64,000 nucleotides of DNA from Euryodendron excelsum (lineage: Eukaryota > Streptophyta > Magnoliopsida > Ericales > Pentaphylacaceae). Location of the stretch: the NCBI GenBank assembly GCA_033060915.1, contig CM065387.1:29347501-29411500 (forward strand), given 5' to 3'. The stretch's first letter is position 1; each line of letters begins with the position of its first letter. Positions 1-10,965 of the stretch are shown in pieces. The position numbers and the translations under genes are program-made. Under the pieces are notes generated by a model. It was not told the DNA's origin and ran no database searches. It saw nothing but the letters and a program-made list of their open reading frames with translations.

Positions 1-250
1 AATCCTCCCGTCCTTTTTTCTGTGATGTGTCATCCCTGAAAGACATTTTTTTAAAGCTATAGAGAAATGCTAGCAGCAAACCCTCACAACACTCCCTCAC
101 GTGTGTCATTCGCTCTCGTGTTTCACTTTGAAATTGGCTTTTTCCCGATATTAGTCTCACACTCTCTTGCCTTTTTCCACTCTTAGCTTCTCCCTTTTCA
201 GTTCTTCATTAAACTAATAAACTTGCTCAAGAAATTTAACTTGTAGTATT
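1..250. other. Unassigned AT-rich flank
   Basis: No convincing reading frame, LTR end or RNA gene is visible. The stretch runs up to a truncated Tat LTR and may be the flank of that truncation or part of another decayed repeat. Confidence 0.4.
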
Positions 251-633
251 TAAACCACTGTCTCAAGAGTGGGATTGGAAAGGGGTCTTATCGTCTCCGA
301 AGAGACGTGCCTGGATTGGAACCGTCTCGAGGAATAAACTGTCTCGAGAGTGAGATTGGAAAGGGGACTTATCGTCTCCGAAGAGACGTGCCTGGAGTGG
401 AACCGTCTCGAGGAATAAACTGTCTCAAGAGTGGGATTGGAAAGGAAAGGACAATGCCCCTAAGGGCATTTTGGTCATTTTGCCTCTATTTGGGCCTGAC
501 AGGCCCGCGAAGCGATGGACAGAGGAGATTTGGACCTAGAGAATTGCTTTCGATAGGAATATGCCCACAATGACTTGAAAATAAGTCTGGACGGAGTGTA
601 GACTGCCGAGCGGTCAAAAATGGGGTGCCTACA
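251..633 (-). mobile_element. Truncated 5' end of a Tat/Ogre-like LTR (family A)
   Basis: Read on the minus strand, the sequence at 633 begins TGTAGGCACCCCATTTTTGA, the same terminus as the LTRs ending at 38361 and 55410. It shares with them the 'ggcattttggtcattttgcc' block (near 465-484) and 2-3 copies of the roughly 80-bp tandem unit. Only the first 380 bases of the LTR survive; homology fades near 250. The clean terminus at 633 next to unrelated DNA confirms where this LTR family ends. Confidence 0.75.
266..449. repeat. Tandem repeat, ~80-bp unit, 2-3 copies
   Basis: Units built around 'gtctcgaggaataaactgtc' and 'ggggacttatcgtctccgaa' repeat with a period of about 80 bp. The same unit is amplified to about five copies in the LTR of element A2 (54748-55200), so copy number varies between LTRs of one family. 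Confidence 0.8.
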
Positions 634-1097
634 ACTATGCAATCTTCAATTACAAAGTAGATGCTAGTTGAAGTACCTAGCTCACTTTTCTTGAAATTTA
701 CACCCAAGCTTCAATGCCACAAGAGTTTTGTCCAATCTCTCTCAAACTTAAAAGTGTTTTTCTTCCACTAGAGAACACTCAAACTCTAACTCACTAGTGT
801 AAATGTGGTATACAAATGAAATACGTACTCTCTTTGAAGAGTAGATGAGAAATGAATAACTCACTAAATGCCAATTCTTGAAGACAAAGAGAATGTAAGG
901 AATTGTAAGCTCTTAATGATCAAAGGATGGAATAATCTTGTATCTCTTGTTCATAAATGCATTTGGAGGCTTGTATATAAAGCCCTAAATTGATTTCACT
1001 TGTTGGAGGTAGTTGGAGCTTCATTAAATGCTTGCCCATATCAATATAACATTTAAAAATATAGCCGTTAGTCCTCAAGTTTCGACACATGACTTCA
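634..1097. other. Unassigned sequence between two LTR fragments
   Basis: There is no coding signal. A TATA-like stretch (tatataaagcc, about 974-984) suggests a piece of another LTR on the plus strand, but no termini are visible. Element B starts at 1098. Confidence 0.35.
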
Positions 1098-1233
1098 TGT
1101 GATATCCCGAACCTCTATTTATTTCTATTAATGAGAATTTCTAGTATATATAATGTTTGATGTTAATTATTTCTCCTTTTAGGGTCAAAATGACCAATGA
1201 GAGCTTATGTTGTAACTTAAGCCTTTGGGTGAG

Positions 1234-1257
1234 ACACATGGGATTATTCCCATGTGT
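1234..1257. other. Conserved LTR hairpin
   Basis: Arms ACACATGGGA (1234-1243) and TCCCATGTGT (1248-1257) pair perfectly around the 4-base loop TTAT. The related solo LTR keeps the hairpin with a 13-bp stem (24884-24914), although the sequence around it has diverged. Confidence 0.7.
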
Positions 1258-1771
1258 AACATCTTTTATACACATAAGTGCACACACAGCTCACTTATGC
1301 TCAGCCGATTGAGAAGGAAGTGAGGGAGAAGAGGAGAAGAGAAAGAGGAGGAGGAAGCTTGAGGAAGAGCTTGAAGCAATAGAATACTTAACCAAACTTG
1401 AAGAAAGGTAAGGTTTTATCTTCCTCTCCAATGGTATATGTGTATGTATCTATCTTTGTGTGGTGTGTTGTTGAATTGTTGTGGGTGACTCTTTTGAGTC
1501 CCAAATTAGCTAAGTATAAAATGTTGATAACCCCATTGAAAGAGTTGAGGGATTGGGATGTGAAATTCCCAACTTGTGCAAGTTAAGGCTTGGGTTCTTA
1601 AAACTCTAGATCCCTTCGATTTTTTTGCTTAAAGTGGTTGATTCTGTGTTATTGTGGTCTTCTTGGGTCAATCTTTGGACCCTAGAAGCATTGGAAGGGT
1701 TTGTGAGAGTTTTGATGGAGTTTGGTTTTGATTTGAGTGAGGTTTGGAGATTTTCGGGTAAAATCTGGGTA

Positions 1772-2160
1772 TTTAGCTTTGGAGTGGACTCCTCATTTTG
1801 TGGAGGCGACTCCTTGTCCCAGTAAACTCCCAGAATTATTCCTTTAGCTTTGGAGTGGACTCCTCATTTTGTGGAGGTGACTCCTTGTCCCAGTAAACTC
1901 CCAGAATTATTCCTTTAGCTTTGGAGTGGACTCCTTGGTTTTTGGAGGCGATTCATTGTCCCAGTGAATTCCCAGATTTATTCGTTTAGTTCGGGAGGCG
2001 ACACTTTTGCCCAGATAACTCCCAGATTTGTCTCTTCAGCTCAGGAGGCGACTCTTTAGTCTTTGGAGGCAACACTTTTGCTCAGATAACTTCCAGATTT
2101 GTTTCTTCAGCTCAGGAGGCGACTCTTTTGGTTCTGGAGCCGATAGCTTCGTCCAGCCCC
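1772..2160. repeat. 71-bp tandem repeat within LTR B1
   Basis: Units start with 'tttagctttggagtggactc' at 1772, 1843 and 1914, exactly 71 bp apart; the first two are nearly identical. More divergent units follow to about 2160. Each holds paired short arms (GGAGT...ACTCC, GGAG...CTCC), so the array is rich in small inverted repeats. Confidence 0.85.
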
Positions 2161-2189
2161 CGGTTTCACTTTCCAGCTCGGACACTGTT

Positions 2190-2350
2190 TCGTAAAACGG
2201 GTATAACTTTCTCTAGAAAACTCAGATTGATGCACCGTTTGAAGCATTGGATAGTAGACTTATAGATCTTTGTATCCATATAAATTTTGTACTCTAATTC
2301 CTTGTGATTTGAGAGATATTGAATTTTGAAGTTGACCCAAAATTCTGCCA
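2190..2350 (+). other. LTR block conserved between Tekay-like families
   Basis: A block with 'ataactttctctagaaaact', then 'gcaccgtttgaagcattgga' and 'tagtagacttatagatcttt' recurs in the solo B LTR (24020-24165, minus), in LTR D2 (47725-47890) and more weakly in H (40885-41030, minus). It lies right after the palindrome-rich array. Function is unknown. Confidence 0.65.
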
Positions 2351-3764
2351 GTAACATTCTTCTTCCAAACTTTTAACCCATTTTCTATGGGGCCTAACTT
2401 CTTCATCCGAAATGTGTTTTTAGCCTATGAACTATCAAATTAAAGCCCTCTAAACCTATTTTCAAATGGAACTAAGCTAGAGAGCAAAATCTTCCTTGAG
2501 AGGTGGTTGGGACGCGATAAAGGAGTCGATGTTCCGGCTTTCATATTCAAACCTCAACCTTATGTTCTCGTTTTACGTGGTTGCTTTGCTTTGGAGTCTT
2601 GTATTGATATTTCCATACTTCTATGTACATTTTGTGTAGGAACACCTTGTCTACCACCCACCCTATCGAAGAGAGGTGAGTAACGATATGCCATGAGTAA
2701 AATTCTATTAATTTTCAAATATTTTAAATTCACCTACATATCATGCAATGTTTTCCATATATTTTCAATGCATCAATGTTTATGTTCAAGTATAAATGTC
2801 ATACATTGAAATGCATGCAAGACATACTTATGTTATGAATGAAAATCATGGACTATAATGTTTAAACGAAAGAGATGCTAAATTTCTAATGTATGGTGCC
2901 AACTCGGGTCTTCTTGTGGCGAGACTTTAATCTAGCCCGATAGTCCTATGAAAGGGGATGTGAAATAAACTATCTAGTCTTATGATAGGGGACAGGAAAT
3001 AAACTATCTATGTTGGGAGATGTCCCTGGCCTAAAGAGCCTTAGCGTGACCTGCATAGTTACTATGGTGCCTAGCTCACATGTCGAGTTGTAGCACACTT
3101 ATGTTTTGAACTGAGAACTATGATATGTTCATATGTTTTACGACAAGATATGAAATGTTATCTCAAGAATAATGTTATGTTGCATCTCTTCTCATGATAC
3201 TATGTTTTGACATGTTAAACGTTTCAAATGATGGTTACGTTATCTATGAGTTCCAAGTCTACGCTTTAAAGGTTCAAAAGCTCATTGCTTATGCATAAAT
3301 GATTATCTATCCTTGTACGTCCAATAAATGCTAGTCCATGATATTTTCTCGCTCATGCATCATTGTTATTCACTAAGCATTAGCTTACGTGTTTTCAAAT
3401 GATTTTCAGGTAGCCAATCCGGGAGGTCCTAGAGCGAGGCCATACGTGGATTTTGAGCTACGGCCTACGGGCCTTTGTTTTGAATTATGTTTAAGGGCTG
3501 GACCTAATGTTTTGTAATGATATAATGCTATAACTTCAGTGGACCTTGATTAGGTCCTTATGTATATTATGTTTGGATTAGGCACAGCTCTAATCATGTA
3601 TGACACGGTTTATATTTCGAGTTATAAAAGTTTATATTCCGCAAATTTTAAATGAGTATGCACAGGTGATCAACCGGTTTAATGTAATGCGGCCTCGGGT
3701 AGCCTTGCTACTGACCGGTCATGTACCCTAATCCCTATAGGCTGGGTTATGGGTCGTGACAGTA

Positions 3765-3777
3765 TGGTATCAGAGCT
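3765..3777 (+). promoter_or_regulatory. Primer binding site, initiator tRNA-Met
   Basis: TGGTATCAGAGCT lies three bases after the LTR end. It is the usual plant primer site complementary to the 3' end of initiator tRNA-Met and starts minus-strand DNA synthesis. Confidence 0.92.
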
Positions 3778-3942
3778 ATAGGTTGTCACCGTAGGATTGA
3801 GTCATATCTAGATAGGATTCTAGGTTTGACTTGAGTATGTGCTTAGTGTATATGTATGCTATGTGTATAATGACATGCCAATGTGTAATACAGGTAATGC
3901 TATATTAAATGCTTAACGTTTTATTGTGTGCTTGTTGTAGCT

Positions 3943-5885
3943 ATGCCGCCAAGAAGAGGTGGTCGTAGAGGGGCCCAAGAGCCCGAAGACCGATTTGACC
4001 GCATAGAAAGAATGATAGCTGGACTTGTTCAAGTGGTCCAGGATAACCATAGCAACACTGCTAATGCGCTGGAGCAGCCGGCAGCGCAGGCGCCAAGAGG
4101 AGAGGTAGTGGCACGCACTACCATTAAGCAGTTTCAACAGTTGAAGCCCCCAACTTTTTAGGGGACTCCCGACCCAATGGCCGTAGAGTCTTGGCTTTTG
4201 GGAATAGAGAGAGTGTTCGAAGTGCTGCCTTGCACAGATGAACAGAAAGTGACCTTTGCCACCGTTACCTTTGAAGGAGCTGCACTTGTTTGGTGGAAAC
4301 TAAAGAAAGCGAACGAACCACTATGGTTGTGGCCTAGGTTTCTGGAGGTGTTCAATGAGGAATACTTTCCTGAGACTGTCAGAGATCAGAAGACTACGGA
4401 GTTCCTTGGTTTGACATAAGGGAATATGACTGTGGCAGAGTACAACGCCAAATTTATGGAGCTATCACAATATGCCCCGCATATTGTGTCATCAAAGACT
4501 CGTAAGGCGAGGAAGTTTGAGACAGGGTTGCGATGGAACATTCACAACAAAGTGGACATACTACGGCTAGGAACCCATCAAGAACTCGTGCAACGAGCAA
4601 CAATTGCCGAGAGGACAAATAATGAAATGTCCCAATACCGGGAGAAGAACAAGAAGAGAACGGGAAGTGACCAAGGCAAGGGATAGAGTTCAAAGCGGCA
4701 AGGTTCTGGATCTTCTAGTGGGAATTCATCTACCCCGCGGGGGATTACCTCTAACCGAGGAGGCAACATGAGCAGTGAGATACCAACCTACTCCACTTGT
4801 CAGAAGAAGCACTGGGGCGCATGTCGTTTGGGAAGTAAGGCTTGTTATGGGTGTGGCCAGGAGGGTCACCAAGTGAAAGATTGTCCGAAGAGGAACAAGG
4901 CTCAAGGATCTGGGGCGTCAGTATCAGCCTCAATTCAGCAGTCTACGGCAAGTAGAAGAGAGAACCAAACACGGCAGGGCCGAGCTTTCGCACTTACACT
5001 AGGAAACACCCCAGCTACCGACTCCGCAGTGTCAGGTATACTTCCTATTTGTGGTCGACCTGCACACATCCTTATTGATTCCAGTTCTACACACTCATTT
5101 GTTTCATATCTCTTTGCTCAATATTTGTATACATCTCCGGTACCTCTTGATTATACCTTGGTAGTATCATTGCCATCCGGGGATTCCATGTTATGTGATA
5201 AGATTTATAATTCTTGTGAAATTCTTGTTAACAACGTGCCCATGTTTGTAAACCTCATTCCCCTAGAAATGCATGACTTTGACGTCATCTTAGGAATGGA
5301 TTAGTTGTCCTCCCACTGTGCAATCATTGATTGTGAGCTTAAACGAGTTGTGTTTCATTCTTCTAACCATTCGGGACTTATATTTGAGGGAGTTGGTGTC
5401 GTGCCTCCACCCTCTTATTTCATCTATGCAAGCACGTCGTTTAATCCAAAAAGGGAATCGTGCATTCTTGTGTAGCGTTTTTGACACACACGTTTCCCCA
5501 CCGCCTTTGGAAGACATCCATGTTGTCCGGGAATTTCCCGATGTCTTTCTAGATGAACTACCTGGTTCCCTGGTGGATCAGGAGATTGAGTTCCACATTG
5601 ACCTTAATCCGGGTACTAGACCCATTTCCAAAGCTCCATACCGTATGTCCCCTTTAGAGTTGAAGGAGTTGAAAGTTCAACTCCAAGACTTGTTAGAAAA
5701 GGGATTCATCCGTCCTAGTGTTCCACCATGGGGTGCTCCGGTGTTATTTGTGAAAAAGAAAGATGGAACCATGAGGTTATGCATTGACTACCGGGAACTA
5801 AACAAGGTCACCATTAAGAATAAGTATCCATTGTCAAGAGTGGATGATTTGTTTGATCAACTACAGGGCGCGCAAGTATTCTCGA
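3943..5885 (+). pseudogene. gag-protease-RT remnant of Tekay-like element B1
   Basis: The start is chosen at ATG 3943, 166 bases after the primer site, because the protein opens MPPRRGGRRG as Tekay/Del gag proteins do. In order I see the gag core (4177-4680, with WWKLKKANEP), a CCHC zinc knuckle (CYGCGQEGHQVKDC, about 4843-4884), a retropepsin with the active site changed to DSSSTHSF where the family has DSGSTHSF, and the N-terminal half of reverse transcriptase ([18 protein letters not shown], 5752-5805). In-frame stops lie at 4159, 4417, 4684 and 5302, and a +1 frame change lies near 5440. The stop at 5302 replaces the W of the GMDWL motif, and at least two others sit where Q is usual. The reading breaks off at about 5885 before the YMDD-type motif, so the rest of RT, RNase H, integrase and chromodomain are gone. 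Clearly dead. Confidence 0.88.
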
Positions 5886-5903
5886 AGAACTTGGCTTTGT
5901 TAC

Positions 5904-5935
<32 letters not shown>

Positions 5936-6214
5936 CATACCAAAGGGGCACCGAGTCTTTATAGGCTTGAATTCTCCTTTGGAGCACCTTCAATCTCTTT
6001 GAATTCACATCATTGGTTTAACATTTGAATATGTGTCATTGCTCTGTTTTGATGCATTGCTTGATCCTTGAGTTATTGTGCATCCATTTTGACATTCATT
6101 AAACTTTAGGTGTAAAATATATTTTCTCATTAATCTGCACACTAATTAAATTCATTAGTAAACAAACAGAAGGTTTAGTTATCATCAAAATCAAGGCGTA
6201 GAGTCAATACTTGT
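5886..6214. other. Unassigned junk between two element remnants
   Basis: The sequence changes abruptly at 5885. The interval is AT-rich, and a segment near 6180 ('ttatcatcaaaatcaaggcg') resembles the end of plant copia internal regions, but no terminus or coding domain is clear. Confidence 0.3.
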
Positions 6215-6487
6215 ATGTTTCATGCCGTTATTGATGAGGACATCAAGGCTATCAAGACTCATGGACCAGTTCAAGTTCCAATTGGTCCGGTGACGAGGGC
6301 ACGAGCTAAGAGATTCAAAGAAGAGATGAATAACCTAGTCTGGAGAGTTCTACAACAAGGAGAAAATATACTCACCACCGAGAGGGAACAAAGCTTGGTT
6401 TTACTACTCAAATTTGATCCGGGAGAGAACCAATCCACCATACACGTGCAAGGGAGGTCCCAATCAGATGTGGACGTATTTCACTAA
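6215..6487 (+). pseudogene. C-terminal tail of a chromovirus polyprotein
   Basis: The 90-residue frame contains GPVTRARAKRFKEEMNNLV, the basic tail found at the very C-terminus of several plant chromovirus polyproteins, after the integrase. No integrase or chromodomain precedes it, because upstream sequence is unrelated. The frame runs straight into an LTR-like segment, as expected for a pol end next to a 3' LTR. It belongs to a different element from B1. Confidence 0.6.
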
Positions 6488-7038
6488 GTCATATACGTCC
6501 AAGTGGGCTCACAATATGATGTGGCTTAATTGATTAGCAATAAATCAGATGGAGATTCGAATTTGAAATTTGAATTTGAATTTTTTTTAATTTCCTTGAT
6601 TTGGTTTGGTTTTGGAAAGGGTTAGATTTATATTGATTTGGATCAGATTTGGGAAAATACCATATTTGGAAGATTGTATTGGCTAGGAAATAATTGAGGA
6701 AATCTCTAAAGATTAGAATATTCTAGAGATCTTATCATGTAAGCCTATAAAAAGGCTCTTGGTTGTCAAATTCAAATTCAATGAATATTTTGTGAGTTTT
6801 CTATATTCTTCTTGAGTTTCTTGAAGAACTAATCCGAACTTATCAAGGGATTCCTTGTGGCGTTCAAACTAGACTTATCAAACGGATCATCCATTCCCGT
6901 TTGTGGCGTCTTCACCATACCAAGGTTCTTGCTTTGCTAAGCAACGCGTCGCGGTTTCCTTCAAACTTGAAGGTTCTTTGGTCTTGTTTTCCAGATTTGG
7001 TGTCAGGTTTCGTCACATTGTTGGCGGGGTTCGTATCA
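6469..7038 (+). mobile_element. Short chromovirus 3' LTR (candidate)
   Basis: About 570 bp from TGTGGACG (6469) to GGGTTCGTATCA (7038). It follows a purine-rich stretch and holds a TATA box (tataaaaagg, about 6747-6756). The end resembles that of short-LTR plant chromoviruses (Galadriel/Reina type, from memory). It overlaps the pol tail by a few codons. The left boundary is less certain than the right. Confidence 0.55.
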
Positions 7039-7039
7039 G

Positions 7040-8697
7040 TTATTATCGTCATCATATATTTGCATTCACGTCATTTCTTTACCCCTTAAAACCATTTTCA
7101 AAGTAGTTTTCTTAAAATCACAATTTTAGGTGAATCCTAACCCTTTTATGGTCAAGGTTTTCTTAGAAAAGTGTGACATTTTTAAATGGCTCCCGTTAGC
7201 CTACATTTACTTCTTTTCAAAAATATGATCTCGGAATGATTATAGTCTTTTCATGAATAGGGTTGTCTCGAGAAAAGTGTGACATTCAAAACAACCCGAA
7301 AAGGTCTATATTTTTGGCCTCGTGCCTTTATTGTTTTTTGAAGCTACGAGCCTAAGTGATTCTAGTCTTTCATTTGCTAGAATGACTTTGGGCATAGTGC
7401 GATATTCATTTGGATGTCTAAAATTTAAGATAGGGTTTTGAGCCCTAAAACATGTTTTCAAAAGACTCGGTTTTTGAAAATTTTATAAAATCTCATTTGT
7501 CAAATCCTAGAAATCCAATCCTAGGAGAATTCCATTTTTGCCCTCTCGAAAACTTTCTTTTTTCAAGCTAAAATTATACCTCTTTCAAACCCTCAAAATC
7601 CTTAATTTCTAAATCAAGCGAAACTTCCCTTTTGTAAACTTTCATTTTTAAATCAATCAAATCAAAAGTTTCTATTTCAAATCCCTCAAATCACTCATTT
7701 TTAAAACCTTTCAAATTTGAAACCCAAATCATCTCCTTCCATTTTGAAAACAATCCAAACTTGCCTTTTTCAAAATTAATCAAATAATTTCAAATCAAAT
7801 CAAATCAAATCTTTCCAAATCAAATCTTCTTGAAAAGGAAACATTTCAAAATCAAATCAAATCTTCCTAAAAAAGAAATATTTCCAAATCCAATCTTTCT
7901 GGAAAGGAAACATTTTTAAAGTTCAACCTTTCCTGAAAAGGAAATATTTTCAAATTCAAACTTTCCTGAAAATAGAACTTTCTAAAAATAAAAACTTTGT
8001 AGAAATAAAAACCTATTTCAAAATTTCAACTCCTGTGGACTTTTGTTCAAACTATGGTTGACCTGATCCTCTTTAAGGAGGTATGTAGGCAACCCTTCAT
8101 GGTGTGCTGTAACAATCCTTTTCAAATTCTAATTCCATAACCATTTTTTTTTTCAAACTCAGTTCCCTCTTTTAGACTCTTTTTTAAATTTTGTTTTCAA
8201 AAGTTTTATAAGTGGATAGCATTAAATATATGTAACTGGTGAGTCATAGTTAGGTGAGTAAAAGGTAAATGGACATATAGGTACCGCAAGGGCGGGGTAG
8301 GGTGATAGTCTTATGATATCTTTCCTATACGTAACCAACCATTGGTCTTAAGAATTTCTATTTCAAAGACCAAAACTGGAGTCAATTTTCAAAAAGGCTT
8401 TCAAAATTTTTTAGGGTTGTCAAACAATCCTACCTTCTAAAACCCTCTCATAAGGATGTTTTTCAAAAATACTTTACGATACCTAAGTTTAGCCCTCGGG
8501 TTCTACTTGGTGTAGATGACCTAGTCATCTTTAAATATGTTAGGTGGTGACTCCAAAGACCTTTTCAAAAAACCCTATTCAATTCTATTCAAACCTTGTC
8601 ACATTCGTCCTTAGAGGGGGATGAGTTCTAACGAGAGAACACTGTACCATTTTCCCTTGGGCTAAGAGGGCCCAGCGTTCAAAAACGAGATGCGACA
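7040..8697 (+). mobile_element. 3' part of a Tat/Ogre-like LTR (A-related), plus strand
   Basis: This is a diverged copy, in the opposite orientation, of the last 1.6 kb of the family A LTR. Shared landmarks are the 'cgacctgattcctc...ggtaggcaaccc'-type block (8057-8095), the repeated AAAGTGTGACA words (7176, 7273), the 'ttctaacgagagaacactgt' block (8626-8645) and the end GCGACA at 8697. The front of the LTR is missing and there is no Tat primer site after 8697. Instead the sequence passes into the middle of a pol gene. Confidence 0.7.
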
Positions 8698-8714
8698 TCA
8701 GCAGAACAATTGTA

Positions 8715-9317
8715 GGAGAGAAACTCTACCTCTACTTGGCCATTTCTAGCACAGTAGTGAGCTTGGCCCTAGTCAGGGAGGAGGAAGGAGTTCATAAACC
8801 AATCTATTATACCAGCAAAGTCCTCAAGGGAGCCGAAGAGAGATATCCAAAGATAAAGTTGATGGCTTTTGCTTTAGTCATTGCTACTCGAGGACTCAGG
8901 CCTTACTTCCAAGCACATACCGTAGTGGTCCTAACTGATCAGCGCTTAATGAAGGTACTACACAAGCCTGAAACCTCAGGACGACTGGTGAAGTGGTCGG
9001 TCAAGCTCAACCAACTTGATATGCAATACAGACCGTAGTTGGCAATAAAGGGGTATGTTGTCACAGATTGTATCACATAATTCACAACCCACTAGGATGC
9101 TCGGCCCAAACAAAACCTCACCGAGGCCCTGTAGGACTAAGTGTCGATGGTTCCTCCATCGACCAATTAAACGGGCCAGGAGTCGTCCTCATTACCTCAG
9201 AAGGATGCAAGATCAAGTACGCCATACGTTTTAAGTTTCCAGCCTCCAACAACGGAGCGAAGTTCGATGCACTAATCGCTGGACTTCGAATAGCTCGACG
9301 AATGGAGGTGGGTAGAG
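8715..9317 (+). pseudogene. Tat element C pol, part 1: RNase H and start of archaeal-type RNase H
   Basis: The frame opens GEKLYLYLAISSTVVSLALV and continues with the RNase H that follows RT in Tat elements (ADERYPK-like region, VLTDQRLMKVLHKPETSGRL, LNQLDMQYRP). A stop at 9036 and a frame change near 9065 precede a second RNase H of the archaeal type (VDGSSIDQLNGPGVVL, then FPASNNGAKFDALIAGLRIA, where the family usually has NNEAEYEAL, so catalytic E positions look altered). Two RNase H domains mark the Tat lineage. RT is missing; the left edge is fused to a Tat LTR end. A solo copia LTR splits the second RNase H at 9318. Confidence 0.82.
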
Positions 9318-10960
9318 TGTTAGCCCTAAGTTTAATCAAATAAAATTTTATATATGATTTTGATGATAACTTACTTTGATTTATAAATGTTTTCTTGGTT
9401 AAATATATTCAATGTTTTTAATCCTTAGTCTAGTTGGTATAATAAAGTTTTGCAGAATTATGAAGCACTTAAAAGAGAGACCAAGACTTGAAAAGTAATA
9501 TCTAAATCCTTGAGAATTATATTTTAAGGAAAATTGATTCAAGAAAGAAAATTCGAGGACATAATTTTTTTCTAAGGTTGAAAATTCAATGAAACTATAT
9601 CCTATGATATAGCCTTAGTTTTTTGACCATATCTTTTGCTCTAATCATTGGATTGATTTGATTCTTACGAGCCTGAAAAGAAGACTCAAATGTCCAATTA
9701 TGATATTTAATGAAGTTTTCATGAAAAAAATGTTTTATAGGATGAAAATGAGCTTGAAGGTGACTTATTGGATTTGAAATTCGATATATGGCAGCTAAAA
9801 GACAGTCATGATTATTTGGCCATATCTTTTGATCTATAACTCTAAATGATCTGATTCTTGATGTGCTGAAATGCTGACTTGTATGTCTACAACTGTTATC
9901 TTATAGACGTTTTCAAATTCAAACGTTATCAAGGATAAAATCAAGGTGAGAGTGAAGGCAACTTTGCTGAAATTCAAATATGCCAACTGGGAGACAGTTT
10001 AAGTATTTTGATCATAACTTTTGTTCTGACCATTAGATCGACCTAATTCTTAAGGTTCTGAAATGCTGACTTCTATGTCTACAATTTTTCTCTTATAGAT
10101 ATTTTCAAATTTAAACGTTATCAAGGAGAAAATTGAGGTGAAAGTGAAGCCATCTGATCATAAATTCAACAAATCTGGCAGCAACTTGCTCAACGGGAAT
10201 AATTATTTTAAATGCCATCCAATGGCTATAAACTCATTTGAAACTATAAATCATCCTTCTATCTTCATCTATAAACAGAGATACACTTGAGGAGCAAATG
10301 ATAACATCAAAAGTAATAAGAGATTGTGCATCAAAGTTATTTTCATCCTACAAAGTCTTTGAGAGCTTAATTATCTTTTATCTTGTAATTTTTGAGAGTT
10401 TCATTGGCATATTTATTCTTTTAGAGAAATATTTGTAAGCAAGAGTGGTTGTACTCTTGTTATTTCTTCTTGTAAGGAAGGGACTAGCTAGGAGAAATAG
10501 CTAGGGGTTGGGCATGACTAGCATCTATACAAAAATTAGTTGGAGTGAGGGATCACTTGGTTGGATATGACTTGCACTAGTGTAAAAACTAGTTGGAAGG
10601 ATGTGACTAGCATCTGTGGAAAAAAACTAGTTCTAAAGGAGGACTAGCGCTTGGGTTTAAAGAATAGTGGCTGTATCTACGGTTTGGATATAGCAGAGAA
10701 AAATCTCAAGGAAGAAGCCTTGGGGAGTGGACGTAGATTTTGGAGTTGAAGTCGAACTATGATAAATCTTAGTGTCGTATTCTTTTCTCTCTATCTCCTT
10801 TACGTTAGAGTTTGAATTGCTTGAATTTATTTACAATATATTATTGGTTGATTAATATTTGTTTGAATTTTTAGTTAGAATTTTTAAATTTGAAATTATT
10901 TGTTGAATTATTGTTTAAACCTAATTCACACCCCCTCTTGGGTTGCCACTTGAACTAACA
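9318..10960 (+). mobile_element. Solo Ty1/copia LTR nested in element C
   Basis: 1643 bp bounded by the inverted termini TGTTAG (9318) and CTAACA (10960). The flanks TAGAG (9313-9317) and CAGAG (10961-10965) are a 5-bp target duplication with one mismatch. A copia-type end ('aattcacaccccctcttggg', 10923-10942) and a TATA-like site (tctataaac, about 10260) put it on the plus strand. There is no internal region, so it is a solo LTR left by recombination. It contains a three-copy repeat of about 192 bp. Confidence 0.85.
9625..10200. repeat. Three ~192-bp repeats inside the solo copia LTR
   Basis: Units begin 'gaccatatcttttgctctaa' (9625), 'ggccatatcttttgatctat' (9818) and 'gatcataacttttgttctga' (10010), spaced 193 and 192 bp. 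Copies 2 and 3 share long runs such as 'ctgaaatgctgactt' and 'aaacgttatcaagga'; copy 1 is more diverged. Confidence 0.8.
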
Positions 10961-10965
10961 CAGAG

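Larger units (their letters stand above)
1098..3761 (+). mobile_element. 5' LTR of Tekay-like chromovirus B1
   Basis: The LTR runs from TGTGATATCCC at 1098 to ATGGGTCGTGACA at 3761 (2664 bp), and an initiator-Met primer site follows three bases later. The TG...CA termini, the length and the following MPPRR-type gag fit the Tekay/Del clade. A related solo LTR lies on minus at 22500-25047 with the same termini. Inside are a hairpin (1234-1257), a 71-bp tandem array (1772-2160) and a block shared with other LTRs (2190-2350). Confidence 0.85.
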
